Shown piece by piece: positions 1 through 8,792 of a stretch of DNA of 64,000 nt. The stretch spans positions 13,430-77,429 of the forward strand of contig CAKTVG010000011.1 in the NCBI GenBank assembly GCA_934622035.1, in the 5' to 3' direction. A model generated the notes under the pieces. That model saw only the letters and a program-made list of their open reading frames with translations. It was not told the DNA's origin and ran no database searches. A program made the translations under genes and the position numbers. The DNA comes from an uncultured Oscillospiraceae bacterium. Lineage in GTDB: Bacteria > Bacillota > Clostridia > Oscillospirales > Oscillospiraceae. Numbering within the stretch: position 1 is the first letter of the stretch; every line of letters begins with the position of its first letter.

Positions 1-1147
1 CAAAAACGGCCTGTGCATCGACGGCGATGACACCTACTGGCTGGAGAACGGCAAGCCCGTTCAAGGCAAGGGGCTGACGCAGGTAAAGGACGAAAACGGC
101 CACAATCTGTATTACTACTTCGGCGAAGACGGCAAGGCCGTAAAGAACGTGCCGCAGGGCGGCAAGGACTTCTGGATTTCCGCAGAAAAGGCCAACGGCC
201 TGCTGCCCGAGTGGGGCTACTACTTCGACGAAAACGGCGTCATTCTCCATGACGACCTGTTCCAGAACGGCATTACCGCCGTGGACGGCGTTCTGTACTA
301 CTACATTGACGGCATCCGCGTCCACATGGGCATGTTCCGCATCGACAACGACTATTACTACGCCAGAAGCAACGGCGCACTGGTCGTCAGCCGGACCTAC
401 TACTGCGAACGGATGAATGACACCGGCCTTGCCGAGGGACTGTACGCCTTTGATGCCGAGGGCAAGCTCAGCGACAAATCCGGCATTTTCGAAGAGGACG
501 GCAGCCTGTTCTACTACGAAAAGGGCGTGCGCACCTATGCAGGCCTCATCCGGATCGACGGCAGCTACTACTATGTCAAAACCTCCGGCGAGGTCGTCCA
601 CGGCAGAACGTACTGGATCTCCAAGACCAACGGCCTGATGCCCGAAAAGAGCTACAAATTTGCCGACGACGGCAAGATGCTTGATCCTGTGGATATCGGC
701 AAGAGCGGCATCGTTTCCGAGGACGGCAGTCTGTTCTATTACGTTAACGGCGTACGCACCTATGCAGGCCTCATTGAGATCGACGGCAGCTACTACTATG
801 TCAAAACCTCCGGTGAGGTCGTGCATGGTCGCAGCTACTGGATTTCCAAGACCAACGGTCTCATGGCCGAGCGCAGCTACGAGTTCGGCGAGGACGGCAG
901 GATGCTGAATCCCGAAATCAAGGACGAGTCCAAACAGGGCATCGTTGCCGAAGACGGCAGCCTGTATTATTACGTTGATGGTCTGCGCACCTATGCGGGC
1001 CTCATCCAAATCGGCGATGACTACTACTATGTCAGGACCTCCGGCGAGGTCGTCCACGGCCGCAGCTATTGGATCACCAAGACCAACGGCCTGCTGCCCG
1101 AAAAGAGCTACACCTTCGCCGATGATGGGAAGATGATCCCTGCGTAA
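1..1147 (+). CDS. Surface protein with Tyr-rich C-terminal repeats (5' end outside window)
   Basis: The reading frame is open from base 2 to the TAA at 1145-1147, so only the C-terminal ~381 residues are present and the start lies upstream. Translated residues upstream of the first internal start codon (GTG at 149) already match the paralogue at 1947-6323, which shows that this internal start is not the real one. The segment contains a lead-in module (GLCI.GD.TYWLENG), a degenerate repeat, and three ~75-residue repeats of the form EDGSLFYY...RTYAGL...YYYV..GEVVHG..YWI.KTNG. These resemble Gram-positive cell-wall or glycan-binding repeats rich in aromatic residues and glycine. Wall or capsule attachment is inferred; the catalytic or adhesive part is not visible. 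Confidence 0.85.
   Translation, partial: KNGLCIDGDDTYWLENGKPVQGKGLTQVKDENGHNLYYYFGEDGKAVKNVPQGGKDFWISAEKANGLLPEWGYYFDENGVILHDDLFQNGITAVDGVLYYYIDGIRVHMGMFRIDNDYYYARSNGALVVSRTYYCERMNDTGLAEGLYAFDAEGKLSDKSGIFEEDGSLFYYEKGVRTYAGLIRIDGSYYYVKTSGEVVHGRTYWISKTNGLMPEKSYKFADDGKMLDPVDIGKSGIVSEDGSLFYYVNGVRTYAGLIEIDGSYYYVKTSGEVVHGRSYWISKTNGLMAERSYEFGEDGRMLNPEIKDESKQGIVAEDGSLYYYVDGLRTYAGLIQIGDDYYYVRTSGEVVHGRSYWITKTNGLLPEKSYTFADDGKMIPA
482..1144 (+). repeat. Three tandem ~75-codon protein repeats
   Basis: In-frame repeats start at the GGC codons at 482, 707 and 938. Each encodes GI..EDGSL.YY, RTYAGL, YYYV.TSGEVVHGR.YWI.KTNGL and a DGKM end. Near-identical units recur in the next surface gene. Confidence 0.85.
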
Positions 1148-1157
1148 ATCCACACGC

Positions 1158-1181
1158 GCCGGGGCGCGAAACCGCCCCGGC
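1158..1181 (+). terminator. Hairpin downstream of first surface gene
   Basis: A perfect 9-bp stem (GCCGGGGCG / CGCCCCGGC) lies 10 bases after the stop codon. There is no T-run, so it may be an mRNA 3' stabiliser or a weak terminator rather than a classical intrinsic terminator. Confidence 0.5.
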
Positions 1182-1203
1182 ATATCAGAAGAGAGGGAGA
1201 AGA

Positions 1204-1944
1204 ATGAATCAACTGCTCAAGTATATTGCAGAGCAGGGGCATGGGCAACTATTCTATAATATCTTCTTCGCCTCGGGCTTTGTAGCAGTCTTCCTGTTTG
1301 CATTGCTTTTCGGTAAGAAGTATCGCCTTCCCCGATGGAAAGCACTGGTTTTCGTTGTAGGTGTGTACACCGTCTCAGTGATCTGGATGTTCGTTCAGTG
1401 CTGGATAGAGAACGGCTTCAAGGGCTGGGGCGGAAACAACATCGTGCGGACCTTTGTATGGGTTCCGCTAGCGGTTCTGCTGGTCGGAAAGATCATGAAT
1501 ATCGAATGGAGCCGCGGCTGCGATTTTGTTGCGCCCTGCGTTCCTCTGGTACAGGGCGTAGCCCATTGGGGCTGCCTGTTTGTCGGCTGCTGCCATGGTT
1601 ATCCATGCAACTGGGGCATATACAATCCCCTGCTGGAAAAGAACGTCTTCCCCATGCCGGTGCTGGAAGCCTTGACGGCGCTTGTTGTCGTGTTTCTTGT
1701 GTGCCGCTATGAGAAAAAGCGAGACTATCGGCCAAACGGTCTGGCCTATCCCCTGATGCTGATGCTGTTCGGCTATTCCCGATTCCTGCTGGAATTTGGA
1801 AGAGATAATGAGAAGCTGTTCCTTGGCATCTCGTCTCTGGCACTCCACGCATTGTTTATGGCACTTGTCGGGACGGTAATGTACGTCACGATAAAAGAAA
1901 AGAATCAAAAGCAGCTCACCCAAAAACGAAACAGGAGGAAATGA
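1204..1944 (+). CDS. Divergent prolipoprotein diacylglyceryl transferase (Lgt)-family membrane protein
   Basis: This 246-residue polytopic protein has about seven hydrophobic segments. Its middle carries GCLFVGCCHG at ~residues 123-132, which resembles the Lgt signature region (GR.GNF.NGE.YG) in divergent Lgt-like proteins where cysteines replace polar residues. A C-terminal R-LEFGRD segment also fits the family. The classical Lgt His-Gly-Gly motif is not evident. Lgt transfers diacylglycerol from phosphatidylglycerol to lipobox cysteines at the membrane; whether this paralogue does so is uncertain. It sits between two related surface-protein genes, with its stop 2 bases before the next start, so a role in modifying or displaying those proteins is an inference. 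Base composition is lower in GC than the flanking repeat-coding DNA. Confidence 0.65.
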   Translation: MNQLLKYIAEQGHGQLFYNIFFASGFVAVFLFALLFGKKYRLPRWKALVFVVGVYTVSVIWMFVQCWIENGFKGWGGNNIVRTFVWVPLAVLLVGKIMNIEWSRGCDFVAPCVPLVQGVAHWGCLFVGCCHGYPCNWGIYNPLLEKNVFPMPVLEALTALVVVFLVCRYEKKRDYRPNGLAYPLMLMLFGYSRFLLEFGRDNEKLFLGISSLALHALFMALVGTVMYVTIKEKNQKQLTQKRNRRK

Positions 1945-1946
1945 AA

Positions 1947-4900
1947 ATGGTAAAAAACGCATTAAAACGGTTCCTTGCTCTGGCGTTGTGCGTTCTGCTC
2001 GTGTTCGCCATATTCCCTGTTGTGGCAAACGCAGCAGATTTGACAGGCTTTGGCGTAGACGGACTGACCGCAGACTCTGACTCGTCATGGTCAGCGTATT
2101 CCGGAACTATTGAAGGAAATGTACAAACCGGGGGTTGCGACTCAGCTGCATCATCGACCCTAACACTAACAAACAAAAAGGGAAATAATGCTATTCTTTC
2201 CTTTGATTATACGCCAACAATCAGCGGCAGCGCTTCCGTTACGATCGGAGGTACTGCCTATACAGAAGCCGGACGCTATAGTCAGCCAATCGCGGCAGAC
2301 GGCACTCTGACAATTGTGCTTTCCTGTACCGCAGCTTCTGCGTCTGCAAAAATCACAATTACCAATATTTCACTTATTATCGACACAACCGCCACCGCCA
2401 CATTTGTACCCTCTCAGAATGGTAGCTATACGGTAGATGGAACGAGTATAACAGAAGAATACACAAACACCCAAAGTTCCCTGACTGCCTATCAGGTAGT
2501 GGCTACTCCGGATGCTGGCTATAAATTTATGGGCTGGTATAATGAAACTGCGAGCAAGTACCTGTCAATAAATGCATCCACCGCACTAAACATCGAGAGT
2601 GACTGCACCATATCAGCCAAGTTTGTTGCTGATAATACCGCGATTTTTGAGGTCAGCGGGCAGCCATTTGCTGATCTAAGCGAAGCAATCTCCTACGCGC
2701 AAGCAAATAGTCAATCCAAAATCACCTTGATTTCTAATGGTATTATTTCTGGCAATTATACCATTCCGGCGGGCATCACGCTGCTGATTCCCTTCGATGC
2801 AGCTGGAACATTGTTCTTAGACACTCCAACTGCACTGGTCAGCGGCAATGTTTCCACAAAAAGCAACGAGTATAAGCGTCTGACTCTGGCAGAGGGCGCG
2901 ACCCTCACTATTCAAGGTGGCTTAAGTGTTGGTGGCCAGCATCGAGCGTGTGCTGGTTCCTCCGCCGGCTATATGTCCGGCAACTACGGCCAGGTCTGGC
3001 TGAATTCGGGTAGCTCCATTGTCGTAGAAAATGGAGGCAGCCTGTATGCCTGGGGCTTTGTATCTGGCGACGGCGCTGTCACGGTAAGATCCGGCGGTAC
3101 GGCCTATGAATGGTATCAGATCACGGATTTCCGTGGCGGCACTGCATCCTCTGCCATGGGAAACAGTGTATTCCCTTTCAGTCAGTACTACGTTCAGAAT
3201 ATAGAATCAGCAATTACCTTGGAGCAAGGAGCTAGTGAAATTGCCTATGTGGCAGTTTATGCTATCAGCCGCATCAACCCCTCTGCGATTCCCTTTGTTG
3301 GGAAAAACGGTATGTTCAACGTAGTTTCTGGTAGTCTCACTAAAAAGTATGACGGAACAACAGATCGCACCATCTATACAGTCAACGGAGAAGCAGAAGT
3401 CAATAACCTGAACCTGAAGCTCGCAGGTCAGAGCGTCAGTTCCAAGGATTATGTTCTTCCCCTGACCAACAACATGACTGTGAACCTGTCGGAAGGCAGC
3501 AAGCTCACCATCAATCAGACAGCAGCTCTGCTGCCGGGTGTGCAGGCCAACATTGCACAAGGTGCCGAGTTGGTTATTTTCAGCGGTAACAGCGTCTATG
3601 TTTATGACCGTGACGAGTGGGTTGCGAACAGCTATACTTGCAGCGGTAAGTTTGTTGCGGTGAAGTACTCACCCAGCAAGACCTACAACCGCACGGACGC
3701 AGATTTGGTAGATGCCAAGGTGAATATTGATGGCACACTGTCCGTAGACGGAACAATCTACACAACAGCGAGTGGTGCAGACATTTGCTCCACTGGTACC
3801 GGTGTGTTCAAACAAAATGCCGCTCTCGGAACGGAGACGACAACTTATCAATACACGCAGTCTGGCTCCAGTGTAACGGCACATGAGATTGCTATCACCC
3901 CCGCGAAGCTGCACAACGCAGATGGCAGCTACACCGAAACCGCAACGGTGGTTGAGGGGACCACAATTCCTTATGTAAGCGGCGTTTGGGGCGGAACTGC
4001 AAAAGCAACGATTACCTTTGACCCCAACGGCGGCACAGGAACAATGTCCACAATGGAATTCCAGCCCGGCACGAAAATCAGCCTGACGCCGAACACTTTT
4101 ACCCGCGAGGGCTACACCTTCACCGGCTGGAATACGGCAGCAGATGGCACTGGCACGGCCTATGCCGATCAGGCAACCGTGAATTTCGACGCAGATACCA
4201 CGCTCTACGCCCAGTGGACACAGAACCCCGTCATCACCTTTGACGCCAACGGCGGCGAGGGAATCATGGGCGCGCAGGCCGTGAAGCCCAACGAAGCAAC
4301 CGCTCTGAACGCCAACACCTTCACCCGCGCGGACTACGATTTTGCCGGTTGGAACACGGTGGCTGACGGCAGCGGTACGGCCTATGCTGACACGGCGGAA
4401 ATCACCGTCGGCGAAAACACTACCCTCTACGCCCAGTGGACCCTGCACAAGTATCATGTCCGCTGGCTCAACTGGGACGGCTCTGTCCTGCAGGAGGGTG
4501 ACTACACCTGCGAGGATTACGCTGAGTGGAACATGGACAACGAGGATCCCAGCAGACCCGCAGATGAAAATTACACCTACATCTTCCTGAATCGCTGGAC
4601 TCCCTATGATGAGGCAGCAGGAATCGACGGTTGGGGCTTTAACCCCCACCAGGATGTTGATTTCACGGCAGTATTCAACCAGTTTGAAAAACTGACCGTC
4701 ACCTTTGACGCCAACGGCGGCGCCGGTACGATGGACGCCGTAAAGATTCCCAACGGCAAATCCGGCGAGTATTACACGCTTCCCGAATGCGGCTTCACCC
4801 GTGAGGGCTACACCTTCGACGGCTGGCTCATCACCGGCACCGTGGGCTATAATGCTTCCGAGGCAGAAGACCTTCAGGATGAAAAATGGGATGACACCAT

Positions 4901-6323
4901 GCTCCTTGCCTTCTCCGACCTGACCCTCAAGGCCAGCTGGAAGGAAGAAATCACCTCCTACACCATCACCTGGAAAAACTGGGATGGCACGGAACTGGCA
5001 ACCACTACGGTAAATGCCGGCGAGGTTCCCGCCTACACCGGCGAGACGCCCACCAAGGCGGAAACGCAGCACCACACCTATGAATTCACCGGTTGGGATC
5101 CCTCTCCCGCCGCAGTGACCGAGGATACCGTCTACACCGCGCAGTTCAAGGAAATTGGCAAGACCGGTCTTTGCATCGAGGGCGACGGCACCTATTGGCT
5201 GGAAAACGGTGAGCACGTTCTGGACAAGGGGCTGACCCAGGTGAAGGACGTCGAAGGCCATAACCTTTATTACTACTTCGGCGAAGACGGCAAGGCTGTG
5301 AAGAACGTTCTGCCCGAGGGGGGCAAGGACTTCTGGGTCAGCAAGGAAAAGGCCAACGGCCTGCTGCCCGAATGGGGCTACTACTTCGATGAGAACGGCA
5401 TCATCCTCCATGACGACCAGTTCCAGAACGGCATTGTGGACGGCTACTACTACATCGACGGCATCAAGGTCCACATGGGTATGTTCAAGCAGGGCGAGGA
5501 TTACTACTACGCCAAGAGCGACGGTCAGCTGATCGTCGGTCGGAAGTACTACTGCGAACGCAACAACGACCTGCTGCCCGTGGGCTACTACACCTTCGAC
5601 GAAACCGGCAAGATGATCGATCCTCCCACGCAGGACACTACGAAAAACGGCATTGTCGCAGAAGACGGCAGCCTGTTCTACTATGAAAACGGTTTCCGCA
5701 CCTACGCGGGCCTCATCAAGATCGGCGATGCCTATTACTACGTCAAGACCAACGGCGAGGTCGTCCATGGCAAGTCCTATTGGATCAGCAAGACCAACGG
5801 CCTGATGTCCGAGCGCAGCTACAGGTTTGACGACGACGGCAAAATGCTTGATCCGGAAATCAAGCAGGATCCCACTCTCAACGGCATCGTCAAAGAAGAC
5901 GGCACTCTGTACTACTACGTTAACGGTCTGCGCACCTATGCGGGCCTCATCGAAATCGACGGCAGCTACTATTATGTCAAGACCTCCGGCGAGGTCGTCC
6001 ACGGCAGAAGCTACTGGATCACCAAAACCAACGGACTGATGGCGGAGGGCAGCTATACCTTCGACGCCGACGGCAAGATGACAAATCCCCGCGTCAAGGA
6101 CACTGCCAAAAATGGCATCGTCGAAGAGGACGGCAGCCTGTACTATTACGTCGATGGTCTGCGCAGCTATGCAGGTCTCATCAAGCTCGGCGATGACTAC
6201 TACTATGTCAGAACCTCCGGTGAGGTCGTCCACGGCAGAAGCTACTGGATTACCAAAACCAACGGCCTGCTGCCTGAAAAGAGCTACACCTTTGCCGACG
6301 ACGGCAAGATGATTCTCAACTAA
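1947..6323 (+). CDS. Large secreted surface protein: InlB-type repeats plus Tyr-rich C-terminal repeats
   Basis: This is a 1458-residue protein. The ATG at 1947 is preferred over the one at 1941 because AGGAGG at 1933-1938 is 8 bases away from 1947 and only 2 from 1941. Residues 1-~29 form a signal peptide ending at ANA. Residues ~30-680 are a beta-rich, low-complexity adhesin-like region. About 685-1070 contains InlB/Listeria-Bacteroides repeats (TFDANGG...GYTF.GW...TLYAQW) and related WKNWDG units. About 1070-1458 carries the aromatic repeats shared with the truncated paralogue upstream. There is no LPXTG signal, so wall attachment probably goes through the C-terminal repeats. The N-terminal half is clearly lower in GC than the C-terminal half, suggesting module exchange. 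It precedes the capsule locus; adhesion or an S-layer-like function is inferred. Confidence 0.85.
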   Translation: MVKNALKRFLALALCVLLVFAIFPVVANAADLTGFGVDGLTADSDSSWSAYSGTIEGNVQTGGCDSAASSTLTLTNKKGNNAILSFDYTPTISGSASVTIGGTAYTEAGRYSQPIAADGTLTIVLSCTAASASAKITITNISLIIDTTATATFVPSQNGSYTVDGTSITEEYTNTQSSLTAYQVVATPDAGYKFMGWYNETASKYLSINASTALNIESDCTISAKFVADNTAIFEVSGQPFADLSEAISYAQANSQSKITLISNGIISGNYTIPAGITLLIPFDAAGTLFLDTPTALVSGNVSTKSNEYKRLTLAEGATLTIQGGLSVGGQHRACAGSSAGYMSGNYGQVWLNSGSSIVVENGGSLYAWGFVSGDGAVTVRSGGTAYEWYQITDFRGGTASSAMGNSVFPFSQYYVQNIESAITLEQGASEIAYVAVYAISRINPSAIPFVGKNGMFNVVSGSLTKKYDGTTDRTIYTVNGEAEVNNLNLKLAGQSVSSKDYVLPLTNNMTVNLSEGSKLTINQTAALLPGVQANIAQGAELVIFSGNSVYVYDRDEWVANSYTCSGKFVAVKYSPSKTYNRTDADLVDAKVNIDGTLSVDGTIYTTASGADICSTGTGVFKQNAALGTETTTYQYTQSGSSVTAHEIAITPAKLHNADGSYTETATVVEGTTIPYVSGVWGGTAKATITFDPNGGTGTMSTMEFQPGTKISLTPNTFTREGYTFTGWNTAADGTGTAYADQATVNFDADTTLYAQWTQNPVITFDANGGEGIMGAQAVKPNEATALNANTFTRADYDFAGWNTVADGSGTAYADTAEITVGENTTLYAQWTLHKYHVRWLNWDGSVLQEGDYTCEDYAEWNMDNEDPSRPADENYTYIFLNRWTPYDEAAGIDGWGFNPHQDVDFTAVFNQFEKLTVTFDANGGAGTMDAVKIPNGKSGEYYTLPECGFTREGYTFDGWLITGTVGYNASEAEDLQDEKWDDTMLLAFSDLTLKASWKEEITSYTITWKNWDGTELATTTVNAGEVPAYTGETPTKAETQHHTYEFTGWDPSPAAVTEDTVYTAQFKEIGKTGLCIEGDGTYWLENGEHVLDKGLTQVKDVEGHNLYYYFGEDGKAVKNVLPEGGKDFWVSKEKANGLLPEWGYYFDENGIILHDDQFQNGIVDGYYYIDGIKVHMGMFKQGEDYYYAKSDGQLIVGRKYYCERNNDLLPVGYYTFDETGKMIDPPTQDTTKNGIVAEDGSLFYYENGFRTYAGLIKIGDAYYYVKTNGEVVHGKSYWISKTNGLMSERSYRFDDDGKMLDPEIKQDPTLNGIVKEDGTLYYYVNGLRTYAGLIEIDGSYYYVKTSGEVVHGRSYWITKTNGLMAEGSYTFDADGKMTNPRVKDTAKNGIVEEDGSLYYYVDGLRSYAGLIKLGDDYYYVRTSGEVVHGRSYWITKTNGLLPEKSYTFADDGKMILN
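5646..6320 (+). repeat. Three tandem C-terminal ~70-78-codon repeats
   Basis: Units begin at the Asn codons at 5646, 5880 and 6111, each starting NGIV.EDG(S/T)L. They match the repeats at 482-1144 closely enough to support recombination between the two genes. Confidence 0.85.
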
Positions 6324-6334
6324 TTCCACACTTG

Positions 6335-6361
6335 CGCCGAGGGGGAACTGCCCCCTCGGCG
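6335..6361 (+). terminator. Hairpin downstream of second surface gene
   Basis: A perfect 11-bp stem (CGCCGAGGGGG with its complement, loop AACTG) follows the stop. No T-run follows. It occupies the same position as the hairpin after the first surface gene, and both follow a CCACAC sequence. Confidence 0.5.
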
Positions 6362-6390
6362 TAAGCCGGTATTGGATAGGAAGTGAATTC

Positions 6391-7611
6391 GTGAAGATTC
6401 TGCAAATAAACTGTGTCTACGGCGTCGGAAGCACCGGAAAGCTGACAAAAGCGCTGCATACCGCGCTGCTTGCAGAGGGCGCGGATTCCATCGTCCTGTA
6501 CGGACGCGGCCCGGATGCGGAGGCGCCCGGCGTCCACCGCCTTTGCGGCAATCTCTATGGCAAAGCAAACAGCCTTCTTTCCCGGTTTACCGGTCTCAGC
6601 TACGGCGGCTGCCGTCTGGCCACGCAAAAGGCAATTCGCATTTTACAAAAGGAACAGCCGGATGTGGTGCATCTGCAATGCATCAACGGCAATTTTATCA
6701 ACATTTACCGTCTGGTCTCCTGGCTGAAGGAGCATCAGATTCCCACCGTTTTAACGCTGCACGCAGAATTCATGTTCACCGCCAACTGCTCTCACGCGTT
6801 CGACTGTGAGCGCTGGAAAACCGGCTGCGGCAAATGTCCGCGGCGGTACGCGGCAAGCAAGAGCCTGCTGCTCGACCGCACGCATGCAAGCTTTCTCAGA
6901 ATGCAGCGGGCGTTTTCCGGGTTTGGCGCTGCCCTGCGCGTCGTTTCCGTCTCTCCCTGGCTGATGGAGCGCGCAAAAAGCTCCCCCATTTTCTCCGAAA
7001 CCAACCATTGTGTGATCCTCAACGGCGTCGATACCGGAGTTTTCCACCAGTACAGGGCGGAAAATCTGTCGGAGTTGCACAATGTCTCTCATAAAAAAAC
7101 CATTTTCCACGCCACCGCGATGTTCAGCGACGTCAAGGAGGATCCGAAGGGCGGCTGGTATGTGCTGCGTCTTGCAGAAGAAATGCCGGACGCCGTTTTC
7201 CTGGTGGCCGGAAAGCACCGTCTGCGCGGCAGTCTCCCCGAAAACGTCACTCTGCTGGGCGAGATCCGTGACCAGACGCTTCTCGCACGTTATTACAGCC
7301 TTGCCGACCTGACGGTGCTGACCAGCAAACGCGAGACCTTCTCCATGGTCTGCGCAGAAAGCCTCTGCTGCGGCACGCCGGTGGCCGGGTTCTGTGCCGG
7401 TGCGCCGGAGCAGATATCCCTCCCGCAATACGGCCGCTTTGTCCCGCACGGCGACTTGGACGCGCTCAGGAACTGCATCCGGCAAATGCTCGCCACTCCA
7501 CATGACGCGCAGCAGATTGCGCTGGCGGCGCGGGCACGCTATGCAGAAGAAACCATGATTGAAAAATACAAGGCACTCTATCAGGAGGTCCTATGCAGCG
7601 AACAAAAATAG
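6391..7611 (+). CDS. GT4-family glycosyltransferase
   Basis: The product is 406 residues with a GT-B fold. The N-terminus (KILQINCVYGVGSTGKL) has the glycine-rich acceptor-side loop of GT4 enzymes. The C-terminal half has TSKRETFSMVCAESLCCGTP, i.e. the E-x7-E nucleotide-sugar motif of retaining GT4 transferases. A Cys-rich patch (CERWKTGCGKCP, ~residues 139-150) resembles putative metal-binding inserts in some capsule GT4 enzymes. The start is GTG with AGGAAG upstream. It is probably cytoplasmic and membrane-associated, adding a sugar to a lipid-linked exopolysaccharide repeat unit. It is the first gene of the polysaccharide operon and overlaps the next gene by 19 bases. Confidence 0.85.
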   Translation: MKILQINCVYGVGSTGKLTKALHTALLAEGADSIVLYGRGPDAEAPGVHRLCGNLYGKANSLLSRFTGLSYGGCRLATQKAIRILQKEQPDVVHLQCINGNFINIYRLVSWLKEHQIPTVLTLHAEFMFTANCSHAFDCERWKTGCGKCPRRYAASKSLLLDRTHASFLRMQRAFSGFGAALRVVSVSPWLMERAKSSPIFSETNHCVILNGVDTGVFHQYRAENLSELHNVSHKKTIFHATAMFSDVKEDPKGGWYVLRLAEEMPDAVFLVAGKHRLRGSLPENVTLLGEIRDQTLLARYYSLADLTVLTSKRETFSMVCAESLCCGTPVAGFCAGAPEQISLPQYGRFVPHGDLDALRNCIRQMLATPHDAQQIALAARARYAEETMIEKYKALYQEVLCSEQK

Positions 7612-8792
7612 CGCTGCTGCGCCTGGATTACCTGCTCGGCGCAGCAATCATCCTCTGCCAGATTCTCTATCTGCGGCAGCTGGTGAGCATTCTCTTCTAT
7701 ATCAGCTTTTTCGTCTCAGCGGCGCTGTGGGTCTGCACAACGACGGAGTCTCTGGACAAGCTGGACTGGCTGGCCATCGCCATTGTCCTGCTCGCCTTTG
7801 TCCACGTTGCGATCAATGCGGCGCTCACCGGGGCGAGCTTCTCCTTCGAATACCTGAAAAAGTACATCATGTTCTGCTGCAGCGTGATTTTCCTGGCGGC
7901 AATCCGGCGGATTTCTCTGGATCAGACGACCTTTCGCTTTTTGGAAGCTCTATTCCTGTTGATCGGCGCTTTTATGCTGTTTATGTACCTCTTCCGGAAT
8001 CAGCAGATGCACCTGCTCAATGGGCAGTATACCCGCTACCTCACCTTCCGGTTCACCAATCCGAATCTGACGGCGCTTTTTCTTTCCTGCATGATGATGT
8101 TTTTGGAGGTCGCGGCATTTCAGGAAAAGCGCGTTCCCATGAAAATTCTGCTTTTTGCCATGGCTGCGGCGGAGCTCGTGTTCCTCTACCAGACCGAATC
8201 GAGAAACGCGCTTCTGGCAGTCCTTGCCTTCACCGTTTTCTCCTTGCTCTTCTTTCTGCGGAAGAAGCACCTCACCTTCCGGAAAGGGACGCTCTGGCTC
8301 GTGGCAATCGTTCCCCTGCTGTTTGCAATCGTGTATCTGTATTTTGTAGACAGCACCGGCTTTGCAAAGCTGTTCTCCTTCTTCGCAGGAGAAGGCAAAA
8401 AGCTGAATTCCAGAACGAAAATCTGGCTGCCCGCCTTTCAGGCCTTCGCCGCCTCCCCCATATTCGGCGCCTACTATCAGGTCAGCGGCGGCACCGGAAG
8501 CTCTCAGCTGCACAATACGCATGTTGACATTCTGGCCTCCTACGGTCTGTCCATCCTGATTCTGGTCTGCATATTTCTTTATCTTCTCATGCGCGACAAG
8601 CAAAAGAAGGTCACATCTCCGGCGCAGAACAGCATGCTTCTCGGCTTTATCTGTGTGCTTCTTCTCGGGATCGGCGAAGCCGCGCTGTTTTCGGGCGGCC
8701 TGAGTGTGTATCTTTTCTTCGGCATCTTCCTTGCAGCGACCGGCGAGGAGCAAAGAACGGAGGATTCCCGTGCGTTTCGTCTTTCTCAGTAA
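7593..8792 (+). CDS. O-antigen ligase / Wzy-like polysaccharide polymerase
   Basis: A 399-residue integral membrane protein with about ten to twelve hydrophobic segments and a larger extracytoplasmic loop at ~residues 255-305. It has the family pattern TESRNALLA and the conserved loop end HNTHVD seen in O-antigen ligase/polymerase (Wzy_C) proteins, where an Arg and a His act in the external loop. AGGAGG lies 5 bases before the ATG. In a Gram-positive capsule cluster with a Wzx flippase the expected role is polymerisation of undecaprenyl-linked repeat units at the outer face of the membrane. Polymerase versus ligase cannot be settled from sequence. Confidence 0.8.
   Translation: MQRTKIALLRLDYLLGAAIILCQILYLRQLVSILFYISFFVSAALWVCTTTESLDKLDWLAIAIVLLAFVHVAINAALTGASFSFEYLKKYIMFCCSVIFLAAIRRISLDQTTFRFLEALFLLIGAFMLFMYLFRNQQMHLLNGQYTRYLTFRFTNPNLTALFLSCMMMFLEVAAFQEKRVPMKILLFAMAAAELVFLYQTESRNALLAVLAFTVFSLLFFLRKKHLTFRKGTLWLVAIVPLLFAIVYLYFVDSTGFAKLFSFFAGEGKKLNSRTKIWLPAFQAFAASPIFGAYYQVSGGTGSSQLHNTHVDILASYGLSILILVCIFLYLLMRDKQKKVTSPAQNSMLLGFICVLLLGIGEAALFSGGLSVYLFFGIFLAATGEEQRTEDSRAFRLSQ

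Noticed and set aside
3669..6329. An 886-codon open frame on the minus strand opposite the large surface gene
   Set aside because: It is a product of the GC-rich, codon-biased repeats on the other strand; no ribosome site, and the plus-strand protein has signal peptide and domain matches.
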